Assembly (NCBI RefSeq): GCF_036370855.1
Contig: NW_026991408.1
Coordinates: 310,001-374,000 of the forward strand
Direction of reading: 5' to 3'
Length of the DNA stretch: 64,000 bases
From: Dromaius novaehollandiae
Taxonomy: Eukaryota > Chordata > Aves > Casuariiformes > Dromaiidae
Part shown: positions 52,067 to 62,414 of the stretch, piece by piece
Layout: each line of letters starts with the position of its first letter
Numbering within the stretch: position 1 is the stretch's first letter
The notes under the pieces: generated by a model
What the model saw: the letters and a program-made list of their open reading frames with translations, nothing else
Told to the model about the DNA's origin: nothing
Database searches by the model: none
Made by a program: the position numbers and the translations under genes

Positions 52067-55000
52067 CGTTATTAAATAGTAGTCTTAATAAAATTATAGG
52101 ACAATATGCAACGCAATGGCCTGAAATTTACCCTTGATATTAGCAGATTTAGGGAGTAGCGTTAGATGACATACTGTTTTACAACCGTGGCATATTATGT
52201 TTGGACAGCCCATGGCCTGGTGTCCCAATGCATGACACCCTAAGGATCCTGAAGGAGATCAGTGGAAATGGGTAAAAACATTACAACAGGAAAAAGAAGA
52301 AATTAAGGATCTGGTAAAGCAGTAAAAGTGACAAAAAGGGGGGGGGGGAATGGGAAATTAACTTTCAAATTTGTATATAATTTCCAATATAGGGACCAAG
52401 TAACGTGTTTGAACCTGGATGAAAATCAACATGCTTTAGAGCCAAAATGGTAGAGGCCCTATTACGTTTCCAGGACAAGTCCTGTAACACATCAACTAGA
52501 TGAGGACAATGGTAAATGTAAGTGAGTTTGTGTTTCTCAGCTGTGCCCCTGCAGGGGTGAAAAAATGATGGACTCGAATGTGATTTTGCCAAGAAGGTGG
52601 ACAGCTCCTGAAAGAGCAGACTTAGGCGGTTTAGTTTGACTCCCCCACCCTGCTCCCAGAAGAAATCCCATCTCTGGAAAGCCGAAGGGGAAGGTAAGGC
52701 TTGCTCTGCTCAGTGCCTTGGCCCTAACATCAGGCAACGTGAACAGGAGCCAGTTGGGCTGTGAGTTGCACAGGTTTTTCACTGACATTCTGTGCCATAT
52801 AGTAACAATTTTAGCAGTTGTATTATGTTATTGTAACACTGTACTATTATAAATGGTGCTAATTATAGACCTCCAGCATTAATAATAGTAATTGAATTAA
52901 TAATGAACATAAGCCATCTCTTTGAATGAACATTGCTTGCGGTGTGTGCCTCCCCTAACTTGATCCCTGATCACGGTAAAAGGAATTGTCAACAGCGTAA
53001 GTGCGGAAAGGCTGGATGCTGCTCAGCAGGGGACCGTTTTTGCAAGCTTTGTCCTTTCACTCCTGCATCTGCCTGTGGAAGGTAAGCAGTCTCGACCAGC
53101 TTCATCTCAGCTGCGTACTGGGATAAGAGGCGGGAGCCTGGGGGAAGAGGGTAGGAGAACCCGAGAGTTTCAGAACACTGTTCTGTTGGATCTGTCAGCG
53201 TGTTTAATCTGTGCGTGCGTGAATGAGCTGCATCTGTATCATTCACACACAGGTTATTAATTCATAACTCCTGAGTCGGAGCAATACTTGAGAGGTCGTA
53301 TCAGAACCTCAGTTGCTTCTAGGCATTCATAAAGTTTCTAGCTTCTGAACAAAACAAGTTTGGGAAGCCCGTGAAAGAGGCTTCTGATTTTATCTTGGCT
53401 TTATACAGTTCTGAGGCTTGTGCTTACACAAGCCACTAACTACCCCTTTTATGTACAGTCTGAGTTACAGGATCTGTGGGTGTTTCATCCATTTTGGGTT
53501 TTTTTTTTTTGTTGTTTGTTTGTTTGTTTGTTTCCCTCCACGCATCTTGTTTAGTGGGGTCAGGGGAGCAGCCAGCCTGCCAGCCTATCCATTAGAGCTC
53601 TTCTGGAGAACAACCCACTCTTTGGCTCATCTGCTGGCCAGCCCTTGAGAAGCTTTGGCGTATGAGCCTTACAGTTCTCTCTGAGCGCAGTCAGTACCTC
53701 TTCCCCTTCGGCCTTTTCTTATAGTAGCTATGTTTCAGTTGTGCTTAAGGAACGCATTTGTTCTTGTGCGTGTGGCTTTTTTTTGGATGACATTTAACCA
53801 CCGCTCATCCTGATGCTTGAGTTAAACTTCTGGGTATTGTCCGTACCCAGCGATACCTCACTTCTGTACAGTTTTCTGGTCTTTTTTCCACCCTATCAAT
53901 CCACGTGTCATGGTGTATAGGTGTCTTACCTTACAAGGTGGCTAAAATATAATGATTAATAATTCAATAACGTAATTAATTTCACAATTGGGTATGTAAT
54001 AAGGTGAAAAACACAGTTCCCTTTTGGCTGCCATCCCTTAATTATGCCACCAGTGCGCATTCAGTGAGCTGTTCTGCCTGCTGTACCGTCCTCTTCAGTT
54101 CCCCTGATCACCAGGTGTTCTTCCAGCTGCTGCTTTAAGAATCTTGAAGAAGAGGTACATTTTGAACACTGATTATTGGGTAAATTGGAACTCCTTTCCC
54201 TTCTGCTGTCCTGGTTCCTCCCTCCGTGAAGTCAGCAGGTTCCAGTAGTGTTTGTAGTCTCAGGGCAAAAGTCTTTCACAACTGGTGTTTTACAAATATG
54301 CGGTTGTTATACTTTGGGTTTTGCTCTCAAAAGAGAGAGGTGGTTGCGTAACACAGTAATGCCACAGTCTACAGTACTTGTAGCACGATAATTGGACAAA
54401 ACAGTAACAACTCTGGTGTTGCAGACCTGAAAGATACTGGTTTCCATTACAAAGTGCTAAATGTGGCTTTTGATATGTGCCATTATGCATCTGAGCGCAG
54501 TTCTGACTGGATGTGCAGAAAAGCAAGTTCCTTTTCGTAAAGCAGGGTTTTCAACTTCAAAGCGTGTTCCTTTTTGCAAGGATACTGCGTACTGCTTTTT
54601 CCAGACTTGAGAAGACGGTTCTCAGATTGAACAGCTTCTTTGCAGGGATTAGTATCTGCTGCTATTTTCCTGAGGCAGGAACACGGGAGCTGTGCATTTT
54701 TACAGTGCACTAGTCATCTCAGTAACAGAAATCCCTTTGCCATCACATTGACAGGTGAGTACACACTGTGCACGTGTGGTGTTTCACGATGCCCACAACT
54801 GAGGAACCTCTGTCTTCTGCTGTGTGTAATTTTCTGCTCTTCCCAGGGCAAGGCTGTACTGAAATCCCAATATTGAAAAGCTATACGGTCCATTCAAGTA
54901 CAGTGCACTGTGGGAGGCTTTTCTAGACTTAAATGATTTAGCTGGGCTTCTCATAGTTCTCCAGAACATAAGTATATTTTGTAAGTACGTGAAATGGTAG

Positions 55001-55590
55001 CTTTCTCCATATAGTGCACGTTTTCATGTTACAGGCAGAGATGCTGCCTTGCACGCGGGTGATCTGTTAATCACCACAGCCAGTAATAACAGGAGGGACG
55101 TGTATCTCTAGTGAGAGAAACAGCGTTTCTCTTGTTTCTGGGTGGAGGCACCTGTAAATTGGATCGATCTCTTTCTTCTGGTCTCTCTAACTTCGGCCTC
55201 AGGAGTTCATCTTAAGAGTTGCATCTTCCCCTTTGCAGATATTCATATACAATAACAAAATGAACAAAAACCAATGAAAGCAAAGCTAAGCAACGTATGG
55301 CTAACGCTATCCACAGGGTTAGAATGGATTACTTAGGCTTCAGTTCTGCTCAGGGGAGACAAAAATATAACACACGATTGTTATTAATACTAGCTTTGTA
55401 ATCTCAGCTAGAACTTCTCCATTTTTTGCTGATAGGAAGGGTCTGACTGGAACTCTGTTTCCTTTTATTTTTCAATTTACTAGCTAATTGGTCTTAACCA
55501 GCAGTAGGGCAGTGGCCCATCTGCATGTGCATGCATGCTCTACAAGAAACCGACAGGTTCATGTTCTAATACAGATGAGGAACTGTTACA
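52067..55590. other. Intergenic, AT-rich, no gene recognised
   Basis: Contains a G-run near 52339-52348, a T-run with (GTTT)n at 53500-53533 and otherwise unique-looking sequence. No coding exon could be supported on either strand. Confidence 0.5.
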
Positions 55591-55599
55591 TGCGTGTGC

Positions 55600-55941
55600 G
55601 CAGACGGACAAAAAAAGCGGCACTGACCCGGAGACGGGGGCGCGCATGCGCGCTGGGGAACGCTGCGCTCCCTGCTGCCCTCGCGCGTCAGAACAGCGGA
55701 ACTGCACGCGTAAAGCGGGGGCACACAGGCACCGCGCGGAAGGGGCTCCCTGCTGCCATCGCGCGTCCAAAAACCAGTACTGCAAGCGGGGGGGGGAAGC
55801 GCAAGCGCACGGCGTTCGGACGCGCTCACTGCTGCCATCGCGCGTCCAAAGAGCGGTACTGCGGGTGTAAAGACGGTGCGCATGCGCACTACGTTCGGCG
55901 GTGCTCATTGCTGCCATCGCGCGTCCGAAAAGCGGTACTGC

Positions 55942-55982
<41 letters not shown>

Positions 55983-57060
55983 CGCATGCGCACTGCGCTC
56001 CGAGGCGCTCACTGCTGCACTCCCGCGGGGAAAAAGAGGTACTGCACGTGTAAAGGGGGCGCGCATGCGCACTGCGTTGCGCGGCGCCCACTGCTGCAAT
56101 CCCGCGTCCAAAAAGCGGTAATACAAGCGCAAAATAAAAAAGAGAAAAGAAAAAAAGAAGAAAAAAGGAAAAGCAGTGCATGCGCACGGAGTTCGGAGAT
56201 GCTAACTGCTGCCAGTACGCGTTGAAAAGCCGATACTGCTCGAGAAAAGCAGGCGCGCAAGCGCACTGAGTTCCGCTGCGCTCACTGCTACCATCGCGCG
56301 TGGAGGAGGTGGTACTGCAGGCGTAAATGTGCCGCGCATGCGCCGTGCATTCCGCCTTGCTCACTGCTGCCATCGCCCGTCAAAAAAGCGGTACTACATG
56401 CGAAAAGGCGGGGCGCATGCGAACTGAGTTCGGTCGGGCTCATTGCTGCCATCGCGCGTCAAAAAAGAGGTACTGCACGAGTGAAGCGGGCGCGCATGCG
56501 TAATGGGTTCTGCTGTCCTCACTGCTGCCATCGCGCGTTGAAAAAGCGGTACTACATCCGTAAAGGCACAGCGCATGCGCGCTGAGTTCAGCCGCGCTCA
56601 TGGCTGCCATCGCGGGGCAGAAACGCGGTACTGCAAGAGTAAAAAGGGCGCGCATGCGCATTACATTAGGCTGCGCTCACTGCTGCCATCCTGCGTGGAG
56701 TAGGTGGTACTGCACGCGAAAACGGGGTGCACATGCGCTGTGCATTCCGCCTCGCTCACTGCTGCCATCGCGCGTCCAAAATGAGGTACTACACAGGTAA
56801 AGGGAGGGCGCATGCGCACTAAATACGGCCACGCTCATTGCTACCACCGCGCGTCAGAAAAGAGGTACTGCACGAGAAGAGGGGGTGCGCATGCGCATTG
56901 CTTTCCGGGGCCCTCCCTGCTGCCCGCTAGCGGGAAAAAAACGGTACTGCACGCGTAAAGGGGGCGCTCATGTGCACTGGATTCCCCGTGCTCATTGCTG
57001 CCCTCCGGTGTCCGCAGGGCAGTACTGCAGCCACGGCTGGCCGCCCCTGCGCACGGAGAG
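55600..57060 (+). repeat. 79-bp tandem array (about 18 units), each with an NRF1-like palindrome and a YY1-like site
   Basis: The central A of GCGCATGCGC or a one- or two-base variant falls at 55646, 55725, 55803, 55882, 55986, 56065, 56180, 56259, 56338, 56417, 56496, 56575, 56654, 56733, 56812, 56891, 56970 and about 57048. Spacing is 79 bp (once 78) except two steps of 104 and 115 bp, where an A-rich segment inside the unit has expanded. Unit order: ACTGCTGCCATCGCGCGT, then AAAAGCGGTACTGCA, then GTAAAGNGGGC, then the palindrome and GTTCGG. The palindrome fits the NRF1 consensus YGCGCAYGCGCR; GCTGCCAT resembles a YY1 core. Open frames across the array are by-products of the repeat. Confidence 0.93.
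55946..55981 (+). repeat. A36 expansion inside one 79-bp unit
   Basis: A run of 36 A replaces the short TAAAG segment of this unit. The unit ending near 56180 has a matching but impure A/G-rich expansion (56129-56174) at the same place. Confidence 0.9.
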
Positions 57061-57474
57061 CATCGCACGCAGCCGCCGCACACGTGCGCGCTGCCGGTCG
57101 CCGTGTTCGCCGCTGCTCTACGCTCTGTCGGTAACGGTAAGCGCAGGGGCCGCGCTCGTGCCCCCTGCCCGGTGCTCACGGACCGGGAGCGCTTTTCCCG
57201 AGAGGGCTTTTCCTTCTCGGTGCTTCCTGGGGGCGCGGGGACGGGCAGTGCCGTCTCGGAGCTGCTCCGCGGCGCTCTCTCCCCGGGGCAGCCCCAGCGC
57301 CTGCTCGCTGATCCCCGCCGCTCTCTCGGGCGCGGGCAGAGCAGCCTCGGGGCGCTCGCTGCTCGGCCTGAGCGCCGGGGTGGCGCGGCGGGCTGCGGTT
57401 GGCGCGCGGGAGCCGGCCGGCTGCAGCGCGGCGCTGCGACCACGCGAGGGTGGGGCCATTGCGGGTCTGGCCTG

Positions 57475-58240
57475 CCTCGCGCTGCGCTCCCCCCGCCCCT
57501 CGCGCTGCGCTCCCCCCGCCCCTCGCGCTGCGCTCCCCCCGCCCCTCGCGCTGCGCTCCCCCCCGCCCCTCGCGCTGCGCTCCCCCCGCCCCTCGCGCTG
57601 CGCTCCCCCCGCCCCTCGCGCTCCGCTCCCCCCGCCCCTCGCGCTGCGCTCCCCCCGCCCCTCGCGCTGCGCTCCCCCCGCCCCTCGCGCTCCGCTCCCC
57701 CCGCCCCTCGCGCTGCGCTCCCCCCCGCCCCTCGCGCTGCGCTCCCCCCGCCCCTCGCGCTCCGCTCCCCCCGCCCCTCGCGCTCCGCTCCCCCCCGCCC
57801 CTCGCGCTGCGCTCCCCCCGCCCCTCGCGCTGCGCTCCCCCCGCCCCTCGCGCTGCGCTCCCCCCCGCCCCTCGCGCTCCGCTCCCCCCGCCCCTCGCGC
57901 TCCGCTCCCCCCCGCCCCTCGCGCTCCGCTCCCCCCGCCCCTCGCGCTCCGCTCCCCCCGCCCCTCGCGCTGCGCTCCCCCCGCCCCTCGCGCTGCGCTC
58001 CCCCCGCCCCTCGCGCTCCGCTCCCCCCGCCCCTCGCGCTGCGCTCCCCCCGCCCCTCGCGCTCCGCTCCCCCCCGCCCCTCGCGCTGCGCTCCCCCCCG
58101 CCCCTCGCGCTGCGCTCCCCCCGCCCCACGCGCTCCGCTCCCCCCGCCCCTCGCGCTCCGCTCCCCCCGCCCCTCGCGCTCCGCTCCCCCCGCCCCTCGC
58201 GCTCCCCCCCGCCCCTCGCGCTCCGCTCCCCCGCCCCTCC
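57475..58240 (+). repeat. 23-bp C-rich tandem array (about 33 units) with GC boxes
   Basis: Unit CTGCGCTCCCCCCGCCCCTCG plus CG, 23 bp, sometimes 24 by one extra C, with a frequent G/C change at the third base (CTGCGCT or CTCCGCT). Each unit has CCCCGCCCC-like sequence, an SP1/KLF GC box on the minus strand, and strong G-quadruplex potential on that strand. Because 23 is not a multiple of 3 and no unit holds a stop codon in any frame, open frames above 600 residues appear on both strands; these Pro/Ala/Arg or Gly/Arg/Ala chains are artefacts of the repeat. Confidence 0.95.
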
Positions 58241-58249
58241 CGCGCGGTC

Positions 58250-58335
58250 CTGGGCGGCGCACGCGCGGTGCGGCTTCGCGAGCCCTGGGCGGCCGGCGCA
58301 CGCGCGGTGCGGCGGCGGGCAAAATGGCGGCGAGC
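58250..58335 (+). promoter_or_regulatory. CpG-rich promoter-like block with two NRF1-like sites and a YY1 site
   Basis: GCGCACGCGC occurs at 58257-58266 and 58296-58305 within a duplicated segment of about 39 bp. AAAATGGCGGC, a near-perfect YY1 match, follows at 58322-58332 and overlaps an ATG. This motif order is typical of housekeeping CpG-island promoters. Confidence 0.5.
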
Positions 58336-58777
58336 AGCGTGGGTGTTTTCGCTAGACGGCGGCGGGCGAGGGCAGAGGCGGCCTGGAGTCGAGCATGTGG
58401 GGGCCGAGGTGAGGCGAGCGTGTGCCTTCGGGTGGCCGCGGGTGTCGGGCTGTGTCCTGCCAGCCGGGGCCGTCGCTGCGTGGAGGCGGCGGGGCGGGGG
58501 GGGGGGGGAGTCGGGCGCGGCGCCGCGCCGCGCCGGGTCTGCGCGGCGCCGGGTCTGCCGGAGCGCGGCTCTGACTCTCCCTTTTGCGTGTGTCGCTTGC
58601 AGGGCCCCGGTTCCTCCCCAGCGCGGGCCGGGTCGTGCGCTCGCCCCTGCGGACGCAGCCTGGAGGAGTGTGTACGGGGGGTGTCTGCGCGGGGGTCTGG
58701 ATGTCTCCAGCAGCGGCACGGCAGCCTCGTCTGGGACGCGGGGTCCTTCGCAGCTCTTCTGGGATGCGGGGCCCTTG
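58324..58777 (+). CDS. Possible 5' end of an unidentified gene (two exons) or a noncoding RNA
   Basis: ATG at 58324 opens 58324-58408, ending at a GAG|GTGAGG donor. An acceptor (CTTGCAG) leads to 58603-58777, ending at TTG|GTGAGT, and the frame stays open across the join (about 86 codons). The second ATG at 58395 also stays open in another frame, which weakens the coding case since GC-rich sequence has few stops. No homology recognised, and no third exon identified. It may equally be a lncRNA from a CpG-island promoter. Confidence 0.25.
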
Positions 58778-58844
58778 GTGAGTTCCCTGCTGCCTCCTCT
58801 GGTGTTCTCTGCGAGCTCATAGATCCCTCCACCTCCTCTCCCCT

Positions 58845-59200
58845 CACCCCCCCCCCCCCCCGCCCCGCTCCCCTGTCTGGTGGAGTGGGAGACCGGTGGC
58901 TCCTGCCGCCGAGCTGAGAGCCACGTAGGGCACCCCTGTGCGCTCCCTATGCATCTGGGATGGCACCCCTGCCCTGAGGGCCCCGCAGAGTCCCTCCCTT
59001 CCTGCAACCAGCCCCCCCAAAGCCATTAAACCACCCACAAATCCTGCCCCAACGCCCCCACAGGCCCCAAAACGCCTCCGAGCCCTGCCGCAACGTTGTC
59101 ACTGACTCCAGACCTTCCCCTGCACTCTGTGCAAGGCCCCAAACATTCCTCAGACTGCTGCCAGACCCAGTGCCCGCAGCAGTGAGGCGTTCTAACAAAG
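58845..59200. other. C-rich low-complexity spacer
   Basis: CCCCAAA/CCCCACA-rich sequence with a C-run at about 58849-58861; no gene supported. Confidence 0.5.
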
Positions 59201-61140
59201 ATGGGGTGCGATCTGCGTCTCCGCCTCGACTCGGTCCCGCTTTAGAGAAACAGGAACTTAGAGCACTTCCTGGTGAAGAGTGTTGACGGGTGGATGCGCA
59301 GATGACAAAGAGATTTTTCTCTCTTTTCTTCTGAGCCGCCTCTGAGAAGCCTCTGTATGTGCACGATGTGGCTGATCTGGGATAATCGTGCTGTGCGCAG
59401 TGCTTAAGGAGAACATTGCCCTAAAATGGCGGGCTAAGGAATAGCCTAAAAAACCTAAAAGGCTCGGGAAAAGCCAAAGAGAACACCGATGGGCTCTGGG
59501 AAGCCCCAGTGATGCTAGCGAAAACAGCGTGGCTTTTAGGCACCTCCTCAGAGCAGCAGCAATGTCTCGCTCCAGCCTATGGGACAATGGGGACTCTTAA
59601 TTACCGCCTCGAATTACCACAAGTGTTGCGAAAGCAGAAGGGACTAGGGAGCATGCAGAGCAGGTTATGGACTATATGTCAAGTTTAAACAAGCAACGAG
59701 CCCCTCTGCAAACAGAAACAGGTTTAGCCCTAAGTAATAGACGAAGGTAGCTGCGAGTAACGTGAAGCGAAGCGGTGACGTCAGTCACCCCGAAAGCCTG
59801 GGAGAAGCGGTCTGAAAATCTGGTACCCTCGCGGCCTCGGCAGTCTTTTTGGTTTGTTTGGCAGGGCAGCCCACCGAAGGGGGACGTCTCGAAGAGAAGC
59901 AGCGAGACCTGGGGATCCAGTGGTTCATTTTGGTCGTCGCCTGTGAGGCCAGCGTCCGAGCGTAAGAGGAAGCTAGGAGCTGTCTCGAAAAGGTAATAGG
60001 TGTGAAAGGGAGACAGGCAAATCGAGGGCTATCGTTCTTCCACATAGTTAAAGACTGAGAGAGTTGTCCGTTAAGTGCGCGTCTGCGAGGGTTTGAGAAC
60101 AGTAACAGTAATACTGAAGCGGAATAAAAATAAGGTTTTGTGGAAGATGGCGTTAGGTAGGTATTAGGCGACGTGCCCGCCTGCCTAATAACCTAGCCCT
60201 AATTGCTGTGTGTAACGTTTCCAGACTGCTTACCCCGTGACGTATGGCGCAAAGTGCCGTATTAAGACCTTTCCCTTAAGGAAAAGAAGAAGAAAATAAA
60301 ATAAAGAAAAGGGGAAAAAAGAAAACAGGGTAAAGAGAAAAAGATCATGCGTAAACCTAAGTGTTTCACTGGAAGTAAAACGCGAGTGTATCGCTTCCTT
60401 ACAGAGATGGAACCCAGGACAGCAAATGCTGACGAAGAGAAGAGACGGACAAGCGTTTTCTTGTGGTTAATACCGAAGGGACGGGATGAAACGAGGAAGC
60501 CAGAATGCAGCGGCCCCTCGATATCACCAGGAACTGCTGCAGGAGGAGGCGTTCTGGCACGGGTAACTAAGGTAAGTATCGCTGATGACCGTTAGCAGTC
60601 ATTTTGGCCTCCCCGAGGCAGCGCTGAGGACTAAGTAACCTGAGGGGCTCTGGCCTGGGCTAGGGCAGAAGTGCAGGCAGGCGGGATCAGGCATTTTCCT
60701 CTCAGCTCTCCGAGCTGAATCCTAGCCCCGAAGGAAAAAGCATTGGGGGGAGGCTGTCGGCTACTCGGACACCTGCCACGTCGAGGGCAGGGGCAGGAGC
60801 TGACCCTTCCCGGACGGACGGACAGACGCTGGTGCGGTGGTGACTCTTTGGGTATCGCAGGTAAGGGGAGGCACGCTGGTGCCGAGCTCCAGGGCGGTTT
60901 GCCTGAAGACGATGCCCGGGGGAGGAGGTTACGCGTTGTGTCCGGGGCTGGGAGCTGGTCCCCGAGTCCCGTGTACTTTGGAGTGCCTGCGCTTGCCAGA
61001 GAGCCCGGTGCTGTTCCCAGAGCTGCGGGGAATTTCCCTTGCGTTGCCTGGACCCTCAGGGCTCTTGGGGGTGTTTCCCCTCATCGCGAGGGCAGCCAGA
61101 GCCCCTCCAGGGCTGCGTGAGGTCCCCGAACCGCTCCCGG
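59200..61140. other. Unassigned sequence
   Basis: Mixed composition, with a purine-rich segment at 60280-60345. No exon, RNA gene or repeat family could be supported. Confidence 0.4.
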
Positions 61141-61244
61141 CTTTGCTTTTGGCACTCCGCAGTGTCGCTCGTGTGCCTGGGGCAGCCTGCAGGCGCCATC
61201 CTGTCAGCCGCGTTGAGCCCTGCGGCGTGCCTCGTGAGCCCTCT

Positions 61245-61521
61245 GGTGTGCGCCAAGGCCCTTCCTCTGTATTTTGGTCTGCCCCAGAGCCCTGCACTTG
61301 CCCTCTGATGCCCTCAGGACCCCTCAGTTCACATTCTGGGTTGCCCCCGAGCCCTCTGCGTGCCTTTCGGTGCGCCCCGGGGCCCCGTGTGTGTTTTGCG
61401 GCATGCCGCAGAGGTCTCTGTTTAGCTTTTTCTCCTGTCCCGGAGTTTTCTGGGTGCTTCTGGGTGTGCCCCAGGGCCCTCCTTTTGGTGCCCCCAGAGT
61501 CACTCTGTTTGCTCTATGGTT

Positions 61522-61523
<2 letters not shown>
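61245..61523 (+). repeat. Degenerate 31-bp minisatellite (about 8-9 units)
   Basis: Units start at 61245, 61276, 61307, 61338, 61369 and 61400 with an exact 31-bp step. Typical form is GGTGTGCCCCAGAGCCCTCT followed by a GTTTGCTTTTC-like end. Weaker copies reach back to about 61145 and forward to the T-run at 61524. Copies differ at many positions, so the array is old. Confidence 0.85.

Positions 61524-61559
<36 letters not shown>
61524..61559 (+). repeat. T36 homopolymer
   Basis: Uninterrupted run of 36 T directly after the 31-bp minisatellite, in the position of that unit's TTT-rich end. Confidence 0.9.
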
Positions 61560-61560
<1 letters not shown>

Positions 61561-62414
61561 GCCTTGTGTTGCACCCAGAGCTCTCGATTTGTTCTCTTGT
61601 GCTCCGCATACTCCCCTTTCCGCACTCCACACCCCAGGCAGGGCTCTCCCTTCAGCTCTCAGCAAGCTGCTGTCAGGAGAGTGGGGGTGCCTCTGCTGCC
61701 CTGGCAGCCCCTGCTGTCCCTGAAGGGGCTGATGGCCAGGCCCCCTGCCCAGTTCCTGCAGGACCACAGCTGCGGGCCCTGGGGCTGCGATGAGTGCCAG
61801 GGGGAGCTGGGTGGCAGGACAGGCCCCAGGTGGGGCTGATGGCAAGGGCAGGCCCACATTTGGGGGCTGGGGCCGCAGTTGGGGGGAGCTGGCGCTGGGG
61901 CAGGAGCTGGGCAGCGGAGCTGCCGTGGAGCACGGCAGCCGCCCCGCGGAGGAGGTGAGCGGGGCCGGGGGAGGCGTGCTGCAGGCTGCGGGTCCCGCAT
62001 GCGCCGGGGGTCCCGGCGGCTGGGAGCGTCCCGGGGCCACGGAGGCGGGGGGAGCAAGGGGGTGCGCCGGGGCTGTGGTGCGGTTTACTGCGCGGTCGGG
62101 GGGGGGGGGGGGGTGTCTCCTGTGTCAGCTCGGGAGCGTGTCGGGGAGCGGGGGGAGGCGGGATCGCAGGGGGAGGCCCCGGGAGGGTCGTGGAGGGGCG
62201 GGGGCAGTGTCGGAGCTGAGGCGGGGCCGGTCGCGGGGGTGTCGGGGGAGCCCCGGGCCGGTGGTGGGGCTGGCGGGGCCGCGCTCGGGGCTCTGCGGCG
62301 GTTTCCGGGGGGACAGGGGGGAAGGGGAAGGGGGGCGGGACGGAAAGGAACGGAATGTGCCGAGGGTCAAAGGTGCCCCAGCGCTGCGGGTGGGGGGCGG
62401 GAGTTGGGGTGCGG

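Noticed and set aside
52080-52340. Possible retroviral fragment
   Set aside because: A few phrases look vaguely retroviral in translation, but no motif, LTR or homologous protein could be supported, so no element is claimed.
55488-56373. Frames of 245 and 277 residues with repeated CS-T-F-x-R-DGSS-like blocks
   Set aside because: They are translations of the 79-bp array in alternating frames and share no feature with known proteins.
56841-59007. Open frames of 629, 640, 645 and 668 residues on both strands
   Set aside because: They cross the 23-bp array, which has no stop in any frame; the products are low-complexity Pro/Ala/Arg or Gly/Arg/Ala repeats with no domain.
59600-60340. Possible leader region of an endogenous retrovirus
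   Set aside because: Composition is suggestive, but no recognisable primer-binding site, LTR end or coding motif supports it.
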